Shown here: positions 50,150 through 63,805 of the stretch, piece after piece
Layout of the letters: every line of letters begins with the position of its first letter
Numbering within the stretch: the first letter of the stretch is position 1
Origin: Balaenoptera acutorostrata
Taxonomy: Eukaryota; Chordata; Mammalia; Artiodactyla; Balaenopteridae
DNA: 64,000 nt
Direction of reading: 5' to 3'
Assembly: GCF_949987535.1 (NCBI RefSeq)
Contig: NC_080081.1
Location: 62,889,603 to 62,953,602, forward strand
Notes under the pieces: model-generated
What the model was told of the DNA's origin: nothing
Database searches by the model: none
What the model saw: the letters and a program-made list of their open reading frames with translations, nothing else
Translations under genes and position numbers: made by a program

Positions 50150-50760
50150 ACTAAATTGGCACCACAGAAAGATTTTAATAAAGGCCTCTAACAGGCACAC
50201 ATTTCTATCTAGAAAGTCACTTTGGCAGAAGTGGGATGAACAGATCTATCAGCCATGTATCCCTAATTAGAGTGAGGAGAAACGAGAGGGAGAGGAGAAA
50301 ATGCAGTTTGGAAGCTGTTGCAATTACCCAGAGGAAAGAAAATAAATCTTGAACTAAATCAGTGGCTCTAGATACAAGGAGAAAACAGATTTGAAAGCTA
50401 TATAATAAGGATTGACAGGGTTTTGTAATGGAGGGGAGACAAGAGGAGGAATATCAAGGTTTCTAGCTTGGACTATGCTGTCCACTGCAAGGGGATATAG
50501 GAAGAGGAGCAGGTTTGTGGGAGAAGATGGTATGTTCATTTTTGTCTGGTTGAAATGATAATGGAGTTCTCAGAGGATATGTCTAAGGACTCAAGGACAA
50601 TTGGCTATATGAGTCTGCAACTCAGCAAAGAATCTGGATGAGATGAAGATTTAGAAATCAACAAAAGCAGATTCAGTAAAATAGCAAAAGAAATATTGAA
50701 GAAATGTGCATATAGACAGAACTGAAGCCTGGTTGTACAAGTTAACTAGTTATAGCAAAT
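50150..50760. repeat. Possible ancient repeat in KPNA3 intron 11
   Basis: Text such as 'gctgttgcaattacccagaggaaag', 'gcttggactatgctgtcc' and 'atgataatggagttctcagaggatatg' resembles a common ancient mammalian repeat. Family not assigned. Confidence 0.4.
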
Positions 50761-50792
50761 ACAAACTTTACACAAGTAAGAAAAAATGTTTA

Positions 50793-52335
<1,543 letters not shown>

Positions 52336-54045
52336 TTAAATAGAAATCAGAGTCTCATAACATAACACTCAAAATGCAGGCTACAGCTGAAAATAACTCA
52401 TCATATCAAGAACCAGGATCACCTCAACTGAAAAACGAAAAGAAAGCCAACAGATGCCAACACTGAGATGACGCAGATATTGGAATTATCTGACAGGATT
52501 TTAAAGTAACTGTCATAAAAACACTTCAGCATGCAATTATGAACACATTTGAAACAAATGAAATATAGTAAGTCTCAGCAAAGAAATAGGAAAAATAAAG
52601 AAGAACCAAATGGATTTTAAAACTAATAAACTCAGTAACCAAAATTTCAAACTCACTGGAAGGACTCCATAGTAGAAGGGAGAGAAGAAAAAACAAAATC
52701 AACTAACTCAAAGACAGATCAATACAAATCATCCAATTGGGCAAGAAAAAAAAGATTGCAAAGAATGAACAGAGCTTCAGGGAACTGTAGGATAATAACA
52801 AAAGATATAATAACATTTATGTCAGTAGAGCCCCAGAAAGAGAGGTGAAGCTGAAAAAAATATCTGAAGAAATAATGACGGAAAACTTCCCAAATTGGGC
52901 AAAAGACACCAACCTAGATTCAAAAATGGGAGAATGAGGTGAGAGAAAAGAGAAAACAGAAATAAGCTCATCACTTGCTGTATGGGTAAAGACAGGAGTC
53001 AAAAAATACCATTTAAACCTATCAAACCAGACAGTAAAAAAACAAAAGGCATTATAAAAGGTATAAGTATAAAGGTAACATTAGAACAAAAATAAACATT
53101 CCTAAATACCAAAAGAAATTTTTAAAAGAGAGAAGAAAGAACACTAAGTAGAAAATAAAACACACAGAAATTATAACACAAAATAACAGGACAGAGTTGA
53201 AACCAAGCATATCAAACAATATGAAACAGGCTTAACTCACCTGTAACAAGAAAAAGATTTTCAAATTGGCTCCTAAAACAAAACCCAATTCTATGTTGTA
53301 TACAAGAGACACACCTAAAACAGTCATTCAAAAAGGCTAAAAATAAAGGGACAAGCAAAGGTACACCAAGTAAATGATAACAAAGCAGACTGCAATCCTG
53401 TTAGCAGACCAGTAGAATTCATTCTACAAAGTATTACAAAGAATAAAGAAGGCTACTTCGTAAAGCTATATCCCACAATTTATAATGAATATGTAACTGT
53501 TAAAAACATCTATTCGCTAAGTAACCCTGTAAATACCACTACAAAGGAGAAACTAAAAAGATGCAAGAAAAAAATAAAAATATACTGATAAAAGATTTTT
53601 CATACACTGTTGTCAGTATGAGAAGTCAAGTAGATAAAAAGTGAGGATACAGATTTTATAAATATACATCGAAATTTAAACCTGATAACAGTTAATAAAC
53701 TTGCATATGGAGCACAAAAATATTATTAGGTCCAAAGAAAACATCAATTACATAAAGCAGAAATATTATAAAACTATTACAAGGCAATAAAATTAGATAG
53801 TAATAAATACCAAAATACCATATGGAAATTTAAGAGCCTTATATTAAACAACTCGGATTAAAAAAAAAACAACAAAACAGAAAAAATTTTCTAGAAAATT
53901 ATAATGAAAACACCACATATCAGAATCTATGGGATTTACTTAAAGCAGTGTTCAAAGGCAAGTTCATAGCCTTAAAAATGTATACAACAGAACTTAAAAG
54001 AATGAAAATAGATCCCAAATAAAAAGCTAGAAAAAGAACAGAGCA

Positions 54046-54390
54046 GGGACTTCCCTGGTGGCACAGTGCGGGGGACACGGGTTCCAGCCCTGGGCTGGAA
54101 AGATCCCACATGCCGCAGAACAACTAAGCCTGTGTGCCACAACTACTGAGCCTGAGCTCGAGCCCCCGAGCCACAGCTACTGAGCCTGCAAGCCACAACT
54201 ACTGAGCCCGCGAGCCACAACTACTGAAGCCCATGCGCCTAGAGCCCGTGCTCCACAACAAGAGAAGCCACCGCAATGAGAAGCCCACACACCACAAGGA
54301 AGAGGGGCCCCCCCTCACCGCAACTAGAGAAAGCCCATGCGCAGCAATGTAGACCCAACGCAGCCAAAAATAAATAAATTAAAAAAAAAA
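54046..54390 (+). repeat. CHR-type SINE lacking part of its head
   Basis: Starts 'ggacttccctggtggcacagtg' and jumps directly to 'cgggggacacggg', so the usual 'gttaagaatccgcctgccaatg' between the two promoter boxes is missing. The rest and the A tail are normal. The target duplication is short ('agagca'). Confidence 0.9.
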
Positions 54391-55668
54391 ACCAGAGCAA
54401 ACCAAAAGAAAGCAAAAAGAAACAGTAAGTACAAAAGTAGAAAGTAATGAAGTAAAGAACAGAAAAGCCACAGATCTAATTAAAAACCAGAACCCTAGTT
54501 CTTTGAAAAAATTGAAAAAAAGTCCTAGTAATTAGAGAAGTGGTAGGAGGAGCACAAATGTACAAAATAAGAAATAATGAAGAAAATAACTCTTGAAACA
54601 GTAAATTAAAACAAACAAATCATGAAGAGATTACTTTGCATACTTAAATGTAAGCAAAACTGAAAACCTAGATGAAATGAATAATTTCCTTGGACAGTAG
54701 TTTACAAAAAACTAACCTCACTAGAAATTGAGAGCTTCAACAAGCCAATTTCAATAGCAAAAATAGAGAAAATTATCAGGGAACTAATCACACAAGTATC
54801 AAGACCCAAAAGGTTTCAAGGGGGAAACTACCAAATCTTCAAAGATCAGATAGACCCCAGGCTATATAAATTGTTCCAGAGCATAGAAAACAAATGAAGC
54901 ATAATGTTAATACCTAAACTTGTAAAATGCAATAAAAATACAATATTAATACCGAATAAAGATAGCATAAAAAAACTGTAGACCAATATCTCTTATGTGA
55001 ATAGAGATGTAAAAATTCTGAATAAAATATTAGTGAAAAGGATCCCATACTACGTTAAGAAAATAATACATGATAATCAAGTGGGATTTCTCACGGAATG
55101 CAAGGATGGTTCAATTTTAGGAATATCAATATATGTCATATTAATAGACTTAATGGAGAAAATCATATAATCATCTCCATAGACACTGAAAAATTCCAAC
55201 ACTCATTCTTGATGTCAACACTCAAAATGGGATTTTATGGATATCTCCTTAACATAATAAAACATCTATAACTCAGGAAAAAAATCTAGATTCAACAAAA
55301 GGAATGACTGATAAATCTGATTACATGAAAAGGAGAAAACTGCATGGCAAAATATATCAAAGCCAAAGGACAAATTAGGAAAATATTTGACTATATATAT
55401 ATCTCACAAATAAAGAGTTAATGTCCTTAATACATAAAGAGCTCTTAAAAGCCAAGGAAAAGAGACCAAAAATCTGATGGAAAATGAGCAATAAAGATGA
55501 ACAGGCTATTTGCAAAGATGTAAAAATGGTTCTTCAACATATGAAATCAAGGTCAAGTTCACTCACAACAAGTGAAACACATATTAAAAATGAGATACAG
55601 TTTCTCATAGAGTGGCAAAAATTTTAAAATGACAACACAGGGACAAGGCCATGAAGAAAGTCACTTTT

Positions 55669-55976
55669 TTTTTTTTTTTTGGAATTCCTTTATTTTTATT
55701 ATTTATTTATTTTTAGCTGTGTTGGGTCTTCGTTTCTGTGCGAGGGCTTTCTCTAGTTGCGGCAAGCAGGGGCCACTCTTCATCGCGGTGCGCGGGCCTC
55801 TCACTATGGCGGCCTCTGTTGTTGCGGAGCACAGGCTCCAGACGCGCAGAGCTCAGTAGTTGTGGCTCACGGGCCTAGTTGCTCCACGGCATGTGGGATC
55901 TTCCCAGAGCAGGGCTTGAACCCGCGTCCCCTGCATTGGCAAGCTGACGCTCAACCACTGCGCCACAGGGAAGCCC
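55669..55976 (-). repeat. CHR-type SINE
   Basis: Reverse-oriented. Duplicated target 'agaaagtcactttt' at 55,655-55,668 and 55,977-55,990, within the old L1. Confidence 0.95.
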
Positions 55977-56195
55977 AGAAAGTCACTTTTGTATGTTGCT
56001 GCTGGGAATGCAAATGGCACAGCCCCTAAGGCAGGGAATTTGGCAGTGTATAACAAAAATTATAATGCATTCACTCCTTGACCTAGCAATCTGCTTCTAG
56101 GAATTTACCCTGAAATATATCTCCAGTAATATGAAAACACACAGGATTACTGCCCGCTACATTATTCATATTTGCAAAATTCAAGAAATGGCCTA

Positions 56196-56362
56196 CAAGA
56201 CAGGCCGCGATAGTGACAGGCCCGCGCACCACGATGAAGAGTGGCCCCCACTCGCCGCAACTGGAGAGAGCCCTCGTACAGAAACGAAGACCCAACACAG
56301 CCAAAAATAAATAAATAAATAAATAAAAATTCTATGAGAACAAAATTAAAAAAAAAAAAAAA
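56196..56362 (+). repeat. 5'-truncated CHR-type SINE
   Basis: Begins in the body ('caagacaggccgcgatagtgacaggcccgcgc') and ends in an A tail. Duplicated target 'aagaaatggccta' at 56,183-56,195 and 56,363-56,375, so the truncation happened at insertion. Confidence 0.95.
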
Positions 56363-56440
56363 AAGAAATGGCCTAAATGCCAAAATAGTGTTTGAATAAA
56401 CCATAGCCACAAAATGGAATACTGTGCAGAACAATACTTG

Positions 56441-57685
56441 GTTGCCTTGGCCTGTGATGTTTTAGGAAGCTGCTAAATGAAAGGTAACTTTTTTCCATTA
56501 TACCTCCCTACTATTAGCAGAAAACCATTCTTTTCTAACATACAGTAGCCTAGAAAAATGAAATATTTAAGATTTCTAAGCTGAGATCAATTAATGGTTT
56601 TTGGTTGGATCTTCATGACACCACCTCAAAGGCCGGTGGGGGAAAGTAAGCTATAGCTAGGTCACAGGCCCCCTGAAGCTGTAAAGACTCTTCTAGTCTC
56701 TCTTTAATTTTGTTTTATAATATATTGGGCCTTCACTGAAAATCTCATTTTAAAAATGCTTTAAAACTTTGAAATTCACAGCACAAGATTATCAGGCTAT
56801 TCTAGTTTCTTCTATTTTCATCAGTTTGCTTTCCTCATCTCCATAATCAGGCTAACAGCTGCTCAATGTCTTTGACATTTGTAATTTTACCTTTTGCTGC
56901 CTTTTCCCATCTGAGCTGCTTCTGCTATTTTACACCTCCTCCAATATTCTTTTTTCTTGGTTTTTCCCTTTTTCTGGATTTCTATGGTAAAATGTCTGGC
57001 TTTTACAGTCACTAATAGTCAATGAGTGAACTCTTTTCCTTCCAGCTAATAGTCAGATTAATCATGTGCCAATGAAGTCTTTGGCAATCCTGAGCTACTT
57101 TATTTTTCACTATGTCTTTTTCTGGGCTAGAAACATTTAAAATTTTTTACTTCGGCAATATTTCATGTACTTGAAGACTGCTAGAAAGCTGATCTCTAGA
57201 CACACAGTATGAGACACATATACACACGGAAAAGATAGGCAACTCAAAGGGTCAATGTATTGAACAAACTTCTTGAAAACTGGTATCTTATGAACCAAAG
57301 GAAAATCTCTAGCAATCCGAAGTCTCCAAACAATAATATACTCAGCTCAAAGAGCTTTACCAATTTTTACCACCTCCAGTAAATATGCTAACAAATCATG
57401 TCCTGTTAGGCACCCTTACCGAAAACTGCTATTAACATGTACAGCATTTCCTAGTAGGTGTCTGTAGAATGTCTATGGAATGTTAACATCACACATGCTT
57501 TAGAGACAACTAGAGCTGAACCAAGTTAAAACTGCATACTTATCCTTATATGCAGTAAAGGGTAACTGAGTAAGCTCAGGGTGCTCAAATCCTATACATT
57601 CCAAAGAAAGGACTGGTCCTTGATCAGCTCCTTCAAGATAACCTCTGAGCCCTGGGATTATCCTGCTTATTAATAACATTGCATT
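56441..57685. other. KPNA3 intron 10, no recognised feature
   Basis: About 1.2 kb without an identifiable repeat or exon. Confidence 0.5.
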
Positions 57686-57689
57686 CCTG

Positions 57690-59240
57690 AGACCCTGGGC
57701 CACACTGTATCAGTCTGACTCCTGGGAGGGGACAGAGACTGAGTAGTTAAGGTCAGTCAGCCTACGTGACTGACTCTCCAGTAAAAACCCTGGACACATC
57801 AAAGTTCAGGAGCTTCCTGGTTGGTAATACTTGATATGTGTCGCCACACATGGTTGATGGGAGAATAAAGTATTGTCCTTACCTATCTACTGGGAAAGGA
57901 CAACTGGAAACTTGCACCTGGGTCCTCCTAAACTCTGCCCTATGTACCTTTAGCCTTTGTTGATTTTAATCTTGTGAAATGGTAAGAAATATACTAGTCT
58001 CTGCCCCCAGTTTCTAGCACAGGGCTCTAAAACCTTACAAATTCCTAAGTGGTAAGAACATTAAGAGCGTCTCTTTTTCCAGTATCTGGTCTTTGACCCC
58101 ATCCTTGACACCCTTGTAATGTCCTAAGTGATAAGAGCACTAGGACCGCGATGAAGAGTGGTCCCCACTTGCCGCAACTAGAGAAAGCCCTCGCACAGAA
58201 ACCAAGACTCAACACAGTCATAAATAAATAAATAAAAATAAATAAATTAAAAAAAAAAAAAAGAAAAAAAAAAAGAGCACTAGGAGCATCTTTTGCTCTA
58301 ATGAGGTAACTCTGGATGGCCTCCTGGATGGCCTCCTGGATGAAGGCTGGTCACCAGAAAGACCGAGCCATGATTAGAAGCTTGGAAATTTCAGCCCTGC
58401 TCCTCACTCTCCAGAGAGTGGAGAGGGGCTAGAAGCAGAGTTAACAACTGATCATGCCTACATTTGGAAACCTCCATAAAATCCCAACAGTAGGGGGTGT
58501 GAAAAGCTTCCCGGCTGGCGAACACACCCACCCCAGGAGGCTGACATACCCCAGCTTCACGGGGATAGGACCCTCCCAGATCTCGCCCTATGTATCTCTT
58601 CATCTGGCTGTTCATCTGTACCTTTTATCATATCCTTTAATAAACTAGTAAATGTAACTGTTTCCCTGAGTTCTTTGAGCTGCTCTAGCAAATTAATAGA
58701 ACCCAAGGAGGGGGTCTTTGAAACCTCTAATCTATAGCTGGGTGGTCAGAAGCACAGGGCTTGTGACTTTGTGACTGGCATCTGAAGTGTGCCTGTGGGC
58801 TGGGGGAAGAGGTGGCCATCATGTGGGACTGAGTCCTTAACCTGTGGGATCTGACACTATTTCTGGGTAGTGTTGGAACTGAATTAAATTGTAGGACACC
58901 TAGTGGGTCACACAGACTTACTTGTTGTTGTGGGGCACCCTCCCCCCCAGCCCTGCTCAACACATTTGGTGACCAGAAGTATGAGCAGTGAAGTGTTCTG
59001 TACAAGTAGTGAAGGAGACACATAGGAGAGATATGCACCGTAGGGAAGAACTGGGTTTTTCCCTATACAGGAAGGAAAAGACTGAGTTTTCCCTAAACAA
59101 ATCTGTACCCTTTTGCTATAAATTACAAGCGTGAGTATAAAAGCTTCTCAGTGATTCCTTCTAGCAAATCACTGAACCTGAAGGTGGTCTCGGGGACCCC
59201 TGACATATCATCAAGTGTCACTAACCATCAAGTCTCCGCA
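57690..59240 (+). repeat. Old LTR-like sequences (solitary LTR material)
   Basis: Contains text of an ancient ERV LTR: 'tttaataaactagtaaatgtaactgtttccctgagttctttgagctgctctagcaaattaatagaacccaaggaggggg' at about 58,637-58,715 and 'gtcagaagcacagggcttgtgactttgtgactggcatctgaagtg' just after. Related phrases at 57,770-57,960 and 59,080-59,220 suggest more than one decayed copy. No viral genes were seen. A truncated SINE sits at 58,146-58,272. Confidence 0.6.
58146..58272 (+). repeat. 5'-truncated CHR-type SINE
   Basis: Starts 'ccgcgatgaagagtggtcccc'; long A/AAAT tail. Duplicated target 'aagagcactagga' at 58,133-58,145 and 58,273-58,285. Confidence 0.95.
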
Positions 59241-59479
59241 CATAACCAATCTGCTACAACTGATTAACTTCATTTGTAACAGCAGTAGATTTGTATCAAA
59301 AGTTAGATAATACTCAAAATTATCTGGGCATGTCAAGCCATGGATGAACAACTTCAAAAAGGACAGGAAAACCAAATGCTACAGAATCACTGCAATTGCA
59401 CCTTAACTTTAAGAAGCACAATAACTAGAAAGCAAATGAACACAGACTGACCTGAATCAGTCCAGATTTCTTCTCTAGT

Positions 59480-61160
59480 CCTCGGGGGTCAATATTCAGT
59501 GCTTCTTCTAACATCACAAAGGCATATGAATGTCCATAAACCACCTAATTCTCTCCACACCCTAACGCAGCTTCTCCAGCAGTCCCACTAGTGACTGTCT
59601 CATAAATGAAGTCTTTCCTGCTGTTTTATACCTCCCCTTGCCGCTATTCTTCTTTTCTGTTGTGTCCTACCCTAAGACCCAGGTTAGAAAGTTGGGTATT
59701 ATCCCTGACTCCTCGCTTCTCTCACCACCCATATCAAACCCAGCAAATTCATCATCTAAACATTTCTACAGTCCTCCTCCCTTGTCTTTTTATTCCTAAT
59801 GTCTAAGCTCTGGTTTTGGTCCTCATTTTCTCTCATTCATACCACAAAATCAACACCGATCTGTCTTCTCAACTCCACTTTCCTCTAAAATCTACACTCC
59901 ACTCATAATTGGTATAAATTATCAATCCATAATGTAGCTCCCTCTCAGCTACATAAAGAGGATACATGGATCCTAAGGTGGTATACAAGACTCTGTATGA
60001 TCTAGAACCTGCTAAATCTCTGCCTTATTTTTTTCCCCACTCTTTGCTTCACAATTTATGCTTCCGTCTCTCTACTTTAAAAAACTCCTTGGCTGGTTCC
60101 TTTCCCCTTGTTACCACTGCTCAAATGCAGAGAATTCCTCAGAATTCAATTTTTAGCCCTTTTTCTGAATCTTACTCCATGTCCATATTTTCATGAATCT
60201 CTTAAGTACTGATAAATCTCAAAGATGTATGGCCTTTTCCTTCCTGGAAACATTACTACAGAGGAACAACAAATAAATCAGAATGAATGTGTCTGTCCTA
60301 CAATAAACTCATCATCTTCCTCTACCAGTCTCATCCGTTTGCTTGACTCCTGATGGTTCATGGCATTATTATCCATTTAGATTGCCAAGTTAGAAACCAA
60401 AGTAATTTTTACTTCTCCTTCTCTTTGATCCTTTCCTCTTGAAGTTCTAACTCACCTTCTCTCTCCTAACCATTACTGCTTTGGGTTCATACCTTCATCA
60501 ACTTCCTTAAACCTATTATGATAGTAAAATAGGCCAGCCTACACTCAAACTTTCCCCATTCCAGACCCTCCTTGCCTCTTCCAAGTTATCTGACTATAAC
60601 GGACATGAGCATATCACTCCTCTATTTGAAAATCTTCAATGACTCTGCACTGATTACAACATAAGCCCAAATTCCTTAAAACAGCATTCAAAACCCTGAA
60701 ACTTAACTCCCCAGCAAACGTGTTGGTTTATTAACCACCTGTATTCTCCACACCCTCCATGTGTTCTCTTGATTCCTTATTATTGCTCCTCACGTACCTG
60801 AAATGACCTTTTCAACGTGACAAAATCCTTCTTATCCTAGTTGTATGACTTTAGACAAATTACTTAACTATCTGTTTTCTTTTTACCTTGTTTGTAAGAT
60901 GGAGATAATTATAGTAACCAATCGCATAGGATTTTTATAAGGAATAAATGAGTAAACATACGAAAAGTACTTAAAACAGTGCCTGGCACACTTTAAACCC
61001 TTAATAAATGCTAACTATTAACATAATCATCTTTTTCACTTCTATCACCACTTCCACCACCATCTCCTTATAATGCTTATTTCAAATGTTACTTCCTCAA
61101 TGAAGCTTTCTGGTTGCCAGAGAGAATATGTGCTTCTGTAATTCTAGCATTTTGGTCATT
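59480..61160 (+). repeat. L2 LINE remnant with MIR copies
   Basis: 'ctgtatgatctagaacctgctaaatctctgcc' and 'gacatgagcatatcactcctctatttgaaaatcttcaatgactctgc' match L2 text. A MIR lies at about 60,835-61,020 ('tgtttgtaagatggagataattatagtaacc'). Confidence 0.75.
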
Positions 61161-61214
61161 CCTCTGTTTTACTTTTCCTTTCTTGTTTGTTTGCACACAT
61201 ATTGTGTGCTTATG

Positions 61215-61410
61215 TGATCATGGTATGAAAGAGCATAGGCCTTGGACTTGGCTTCAATTCTCAGCCATGGCTTTTATGCACTGTATGACCTTAGTTAGGT
61301 TATTTTACTTGACTAAGTTTCAATCTCCTTACTTGTAAAATAAGAGAACAAAACTTATCTCATAAGGGTGCTGGTAAGATAAAAGGAGATTATAGAAACA
61401 GATTTAGTAT
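61215..61410 (+). repeat. MIR SINE
   Basis: 'gagcataggccttggacttggcttcaattctcagcc', 'atgaccttagttaggttattttacttgactaagtttcaatctcc' follow MIR order. 61,440-61,530 looks like an L2 end; 61,531-62,454 is otherwise unrecognised intron. Confidence 0.8.
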
Positions 61411-62469
61411 AGCAAGTAACTGACAAAAGTTCATTCCATTCACTCTTTTTTACCTGCTACTAATGTCGAGGTCTTAGAGAGCAGGGCCTCTATGTCTTCT
61501 TCATCTCTGTGCCTACAATTCTCTGTGCAATTCTGGCTTAAGTGGAACAATCTGTGTTTGTTAAACTCGATAAACATACTTATAACTACAGTACTTCGTC
61601 ACTTTAATACCTCTAGCTTTCAAATTAACAAGACCAATAGGTGGTGGAAGCTTTTATTTGCCTATAATCAATTCCATAATGTCCTAGGGGAAATGTCTTG
61701 ATGGAAATATCAGATATTTTGCTTATTTGCCTTTTAATTTTGGCTTTCAGAAAGCTTAGGACTAAATTTAGCATTCAATAACAACAAATACATTTATAAA
61801 AAGAATTTTACCTCCTCCCCCTTTCTTTTAAGATATTTATTAACTTACGTCTGTTGCTAAGTCACTTTTACATCCATTTTGAAAACCGGACAGTATATAA
61901 CTAAACAGTTTTCACTTAATTTTTATGACAGTTCAGGCTAACACTTCACAAATAAAAAGTTACTTTAGTTACCTTTAAAAGACACCCTCCTAAGAACTTT
62001 AAGTCCTAAAATTAACTAGCGAAACGTGCAGTTCAATATTTATACAGGAACTATACACTGCCTCTTGAGAAATGTTAGCAAAGATGCATTTTCTTCATCC
62101 CAATGATAAATCACACATAATTCTGACACTCACATACATACATATTATGTGTGTGTGTGTATAAACAAAGATAGGATTATAAAAACACAAACATACAACA
62201 AATCAGAAAGAGATCTTAGTTGGAACATTAGAAGCCAAATTAATGCTAGATCAATGCTAGAATCAGTTCTAAATTCACTGAAATTTCACTGAAATTTATC
62301 CATTGTTTTACTCTGTGGAAGAATTTAACTTTTAGCCTTGCTACATTCAGGAGAATTTTCAGACTGCCTGATAAAAAATTTGCCGGCATATATATAGTAA
62401 TTGCTTAACTAAATCTCATGTAATGAACAAATCATGTAAAGATGCCTTTGCATTTAAAACTATACTTGA

Positions 62470-62576
62470 GTGCTCGCTTCAGCAGCACATATACTAAAAC
62501 TGGAACGATACAGAGAAGATTAGCATGGCCCCTGCACAAGGGTGACACGCAAATTCGTGAAGCGTTCCATATTTTT
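62470..62576 (+). pseudogene. U6 snRNA pseudogene, full length (RNU6-like)
   Basis: 107 nt, the same length as U6 snRNA, from 'gtgctcgcttcagcagcac' to 'gcgttccatattttt'. It has the ACAGAGAAGATTAGCATGGCC core, including the invariant ACAGAGA box. By memory there are only four changes from mammalian U6 (at about positions 12, 31, 67 and 74). It has no proper upstream snRNA promoter: the bases before it are the target duplication and AT-rich intron, with no PSE or TATA spacing evident. So it is a retrocopy and not a likely active gene. Confidence 0.95.
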
Positions 62577-62840
62577 ACGAAGTGAGAGAGTGGCGTGGAC
62601 ATATATGCACTACCAAATGTATAATAGCGAGTGGGAAGCAGCCACACAGCACAGGGAGATCAGCTTGGTGCTCTGTGACCACCTAGAGGGGTGGGATAGG
62701 GAGGGTGGGAGGGAGACGCAAGAGGGAGGAGATATGGGGATATATGTATATGTATAGCTGATTCACTTTGTTATAAAGCAGAAATTAACACACCACTGTA
62801 AAGCAATTATCCTCCAATAAAGATGTTAAAAAAATAAAAA
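62577..62840 (+). repeat. L1 3' UTR segment of the chimera
   Basis: 'acgaagtgagagagtggcgtggacatatatgcactacc' to 'ccaataaagatgttaaaaaaataaaaa' aligns with the 3' UTR of the full L1 in this window from about 27,964 to 28,232. It shares the 'gggatagggagggtgggaggga' G-rich run. Confidence 0.96.
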
Positions 62841-62934
62841 TAAAACTATACTTGATATCCTTCAATATTGTATCTCAAAAGGTTGTAGCATGGGCGTTAG
62901 TGTGGTTTCACAGAAAGTAAACACGATCTGTCAT

Positions 62935-63110
62935 CAGAAGATCTCAGTTTTAAATACCGACTGTGACCCTTACAAACTCTGCAGCTTCGGGTAAGTCACT
63001 TAATGTTTCCCTGAGGCCCAGTTTCTTACTCTGTAAAATGGGGACAATAATATCTAGCCTACCTATTTTAAGAATCAAATGAGATTTTAAAAAAATATGA
63101 AGAAGCTTTA
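62935..63110 (+). repeat. MIR SINE
   Basis: 'gtaagtcacttaatgtttccctgaggcccagtttcttactctgtaaaatggggacaataatatctagcc' is MIR in forward orientation. Confidence 0.9.
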
Positions 63111-63429
63111 TAAAGCTTTTACCACTTTATAAATATTAATACTTTAAAACACTACTATTATGATACAAATAACTAAATTAACTACAAATGTGATAATTTC
63201 TCTAAAGTTAGCATTTTTGCTATCTGAATGATGTAAGATACAAACTTAATTTAACTTTAATCCTGTTTCTGAAAACCACATACATTGTGGAAGCTTGACA
63301 AGTTACTAAGATATATGCTGACACTTATTAAAAGCATAAGAATAAATAACCCTTTTAAAAAATAATAATAAAAACCCTTTCAGTCCCATCCAGAGCAAAA
63401 TCCCAAATCTAAGCTTCTGCTTTACTTAC

Positions 63430-63474
63430 GTTTATGTCCGTATGGTATATGAGGACACATAATGCTGGCAAAAT
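63430..63474 (-). CDS. KPNA3: KPNA3 exon 10
   Basis: 45 nt, 15 codons: ILPALCVLIYHTDIN. It follows the V-Q-E end expected from the upstream exon, outside this window, and joins in phase 0 to ILVDTVWAL of exon 11. The segment is the first helices of ARM 5. Acceptor TTTCCTCAG, donor GTAAGT (plus-strand 63,424-63,429). A short exon, but it matches KPNA3 fully as I recall it. Confidence 0.96.
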
Positions 63475-63805
63475 CTGAGGAAAGAAGACAAACAATAAAT
63501 AATACTAGAGTTGATGAAGACATCTTTGTAAAAATGAATAACTGTGATTAAAAAAAGCAGTAAATACTATTTGCAGGGCAAGAAAAACAACATTAAGTTT
63601 GTTTGAATCTCTATTAGGAAAATAAAAATATGATAAATTCAATCTGAAAAAACCAAAAAAATATTTCAGATGTCTAATTGAAATATTCAAGTAAGTCTGG
63701 CAGAGATTAATGTACCTTAAAGGAAAAACATTTGTTTTCAATAACCTTCTTTATGACATATGTCAACTGGAAAGAATGGAGATGCAAGTATGTAGTATAG
63801 CTATT
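63475..63805. other. KPNA3 intron 9, no recognised feature
   Basis: AT-rich intron sequence upstream of exon 10. No exon or repeat recognised before the SINE. Confidence 0.6.

Larger units (their letters stand above)
52340..56440 (+). repeat. Old, long L1 remnant with later SINE insertions
   Basis: Successive L1 text in order: ORF1-side sequence ('gaaataatgacggaaaacttcccaaattggg'), endonuclease/RT parts ('tacaagagacacacctaaaac', 'gaaaaggatcccatac', 'gtgggatttctcacggaatgcaaggatggttcaa') and the 3' end ('aataaaccatagccacaaaatggaatactg'). All frames are broken. SINEs at about 54,046, 55,669 and 56,196 interrupt it. It is antisense to KPNA3, within intron 10. Confidence 0.85.
62455..62855 (+). 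mobile_element. U6/L1 chimeric retrocopy with its target duplication
   Basis: Left target copy TAAAACTATACTTGA at 62,455-62,469, U6-like part at 62,470-62,576, L1 3' UTR part with A-rich tail at about 62,577-62,840, and right target copy at 62,841-62,855. The two target copies are identical (15 bp). The structure is that of a single L1-machinery insertion made from two RNAs. It lies in KPNA3 intron 10, antisense to the gene. Confidence 0.96.

Noticed and set aside
62470..62576. Active U6 snRNA gene
   Set aside because: It is embedded in a chimeric retrocopy with a target duplication, lacks upstream PSE/TATA elements and carries substitutions.
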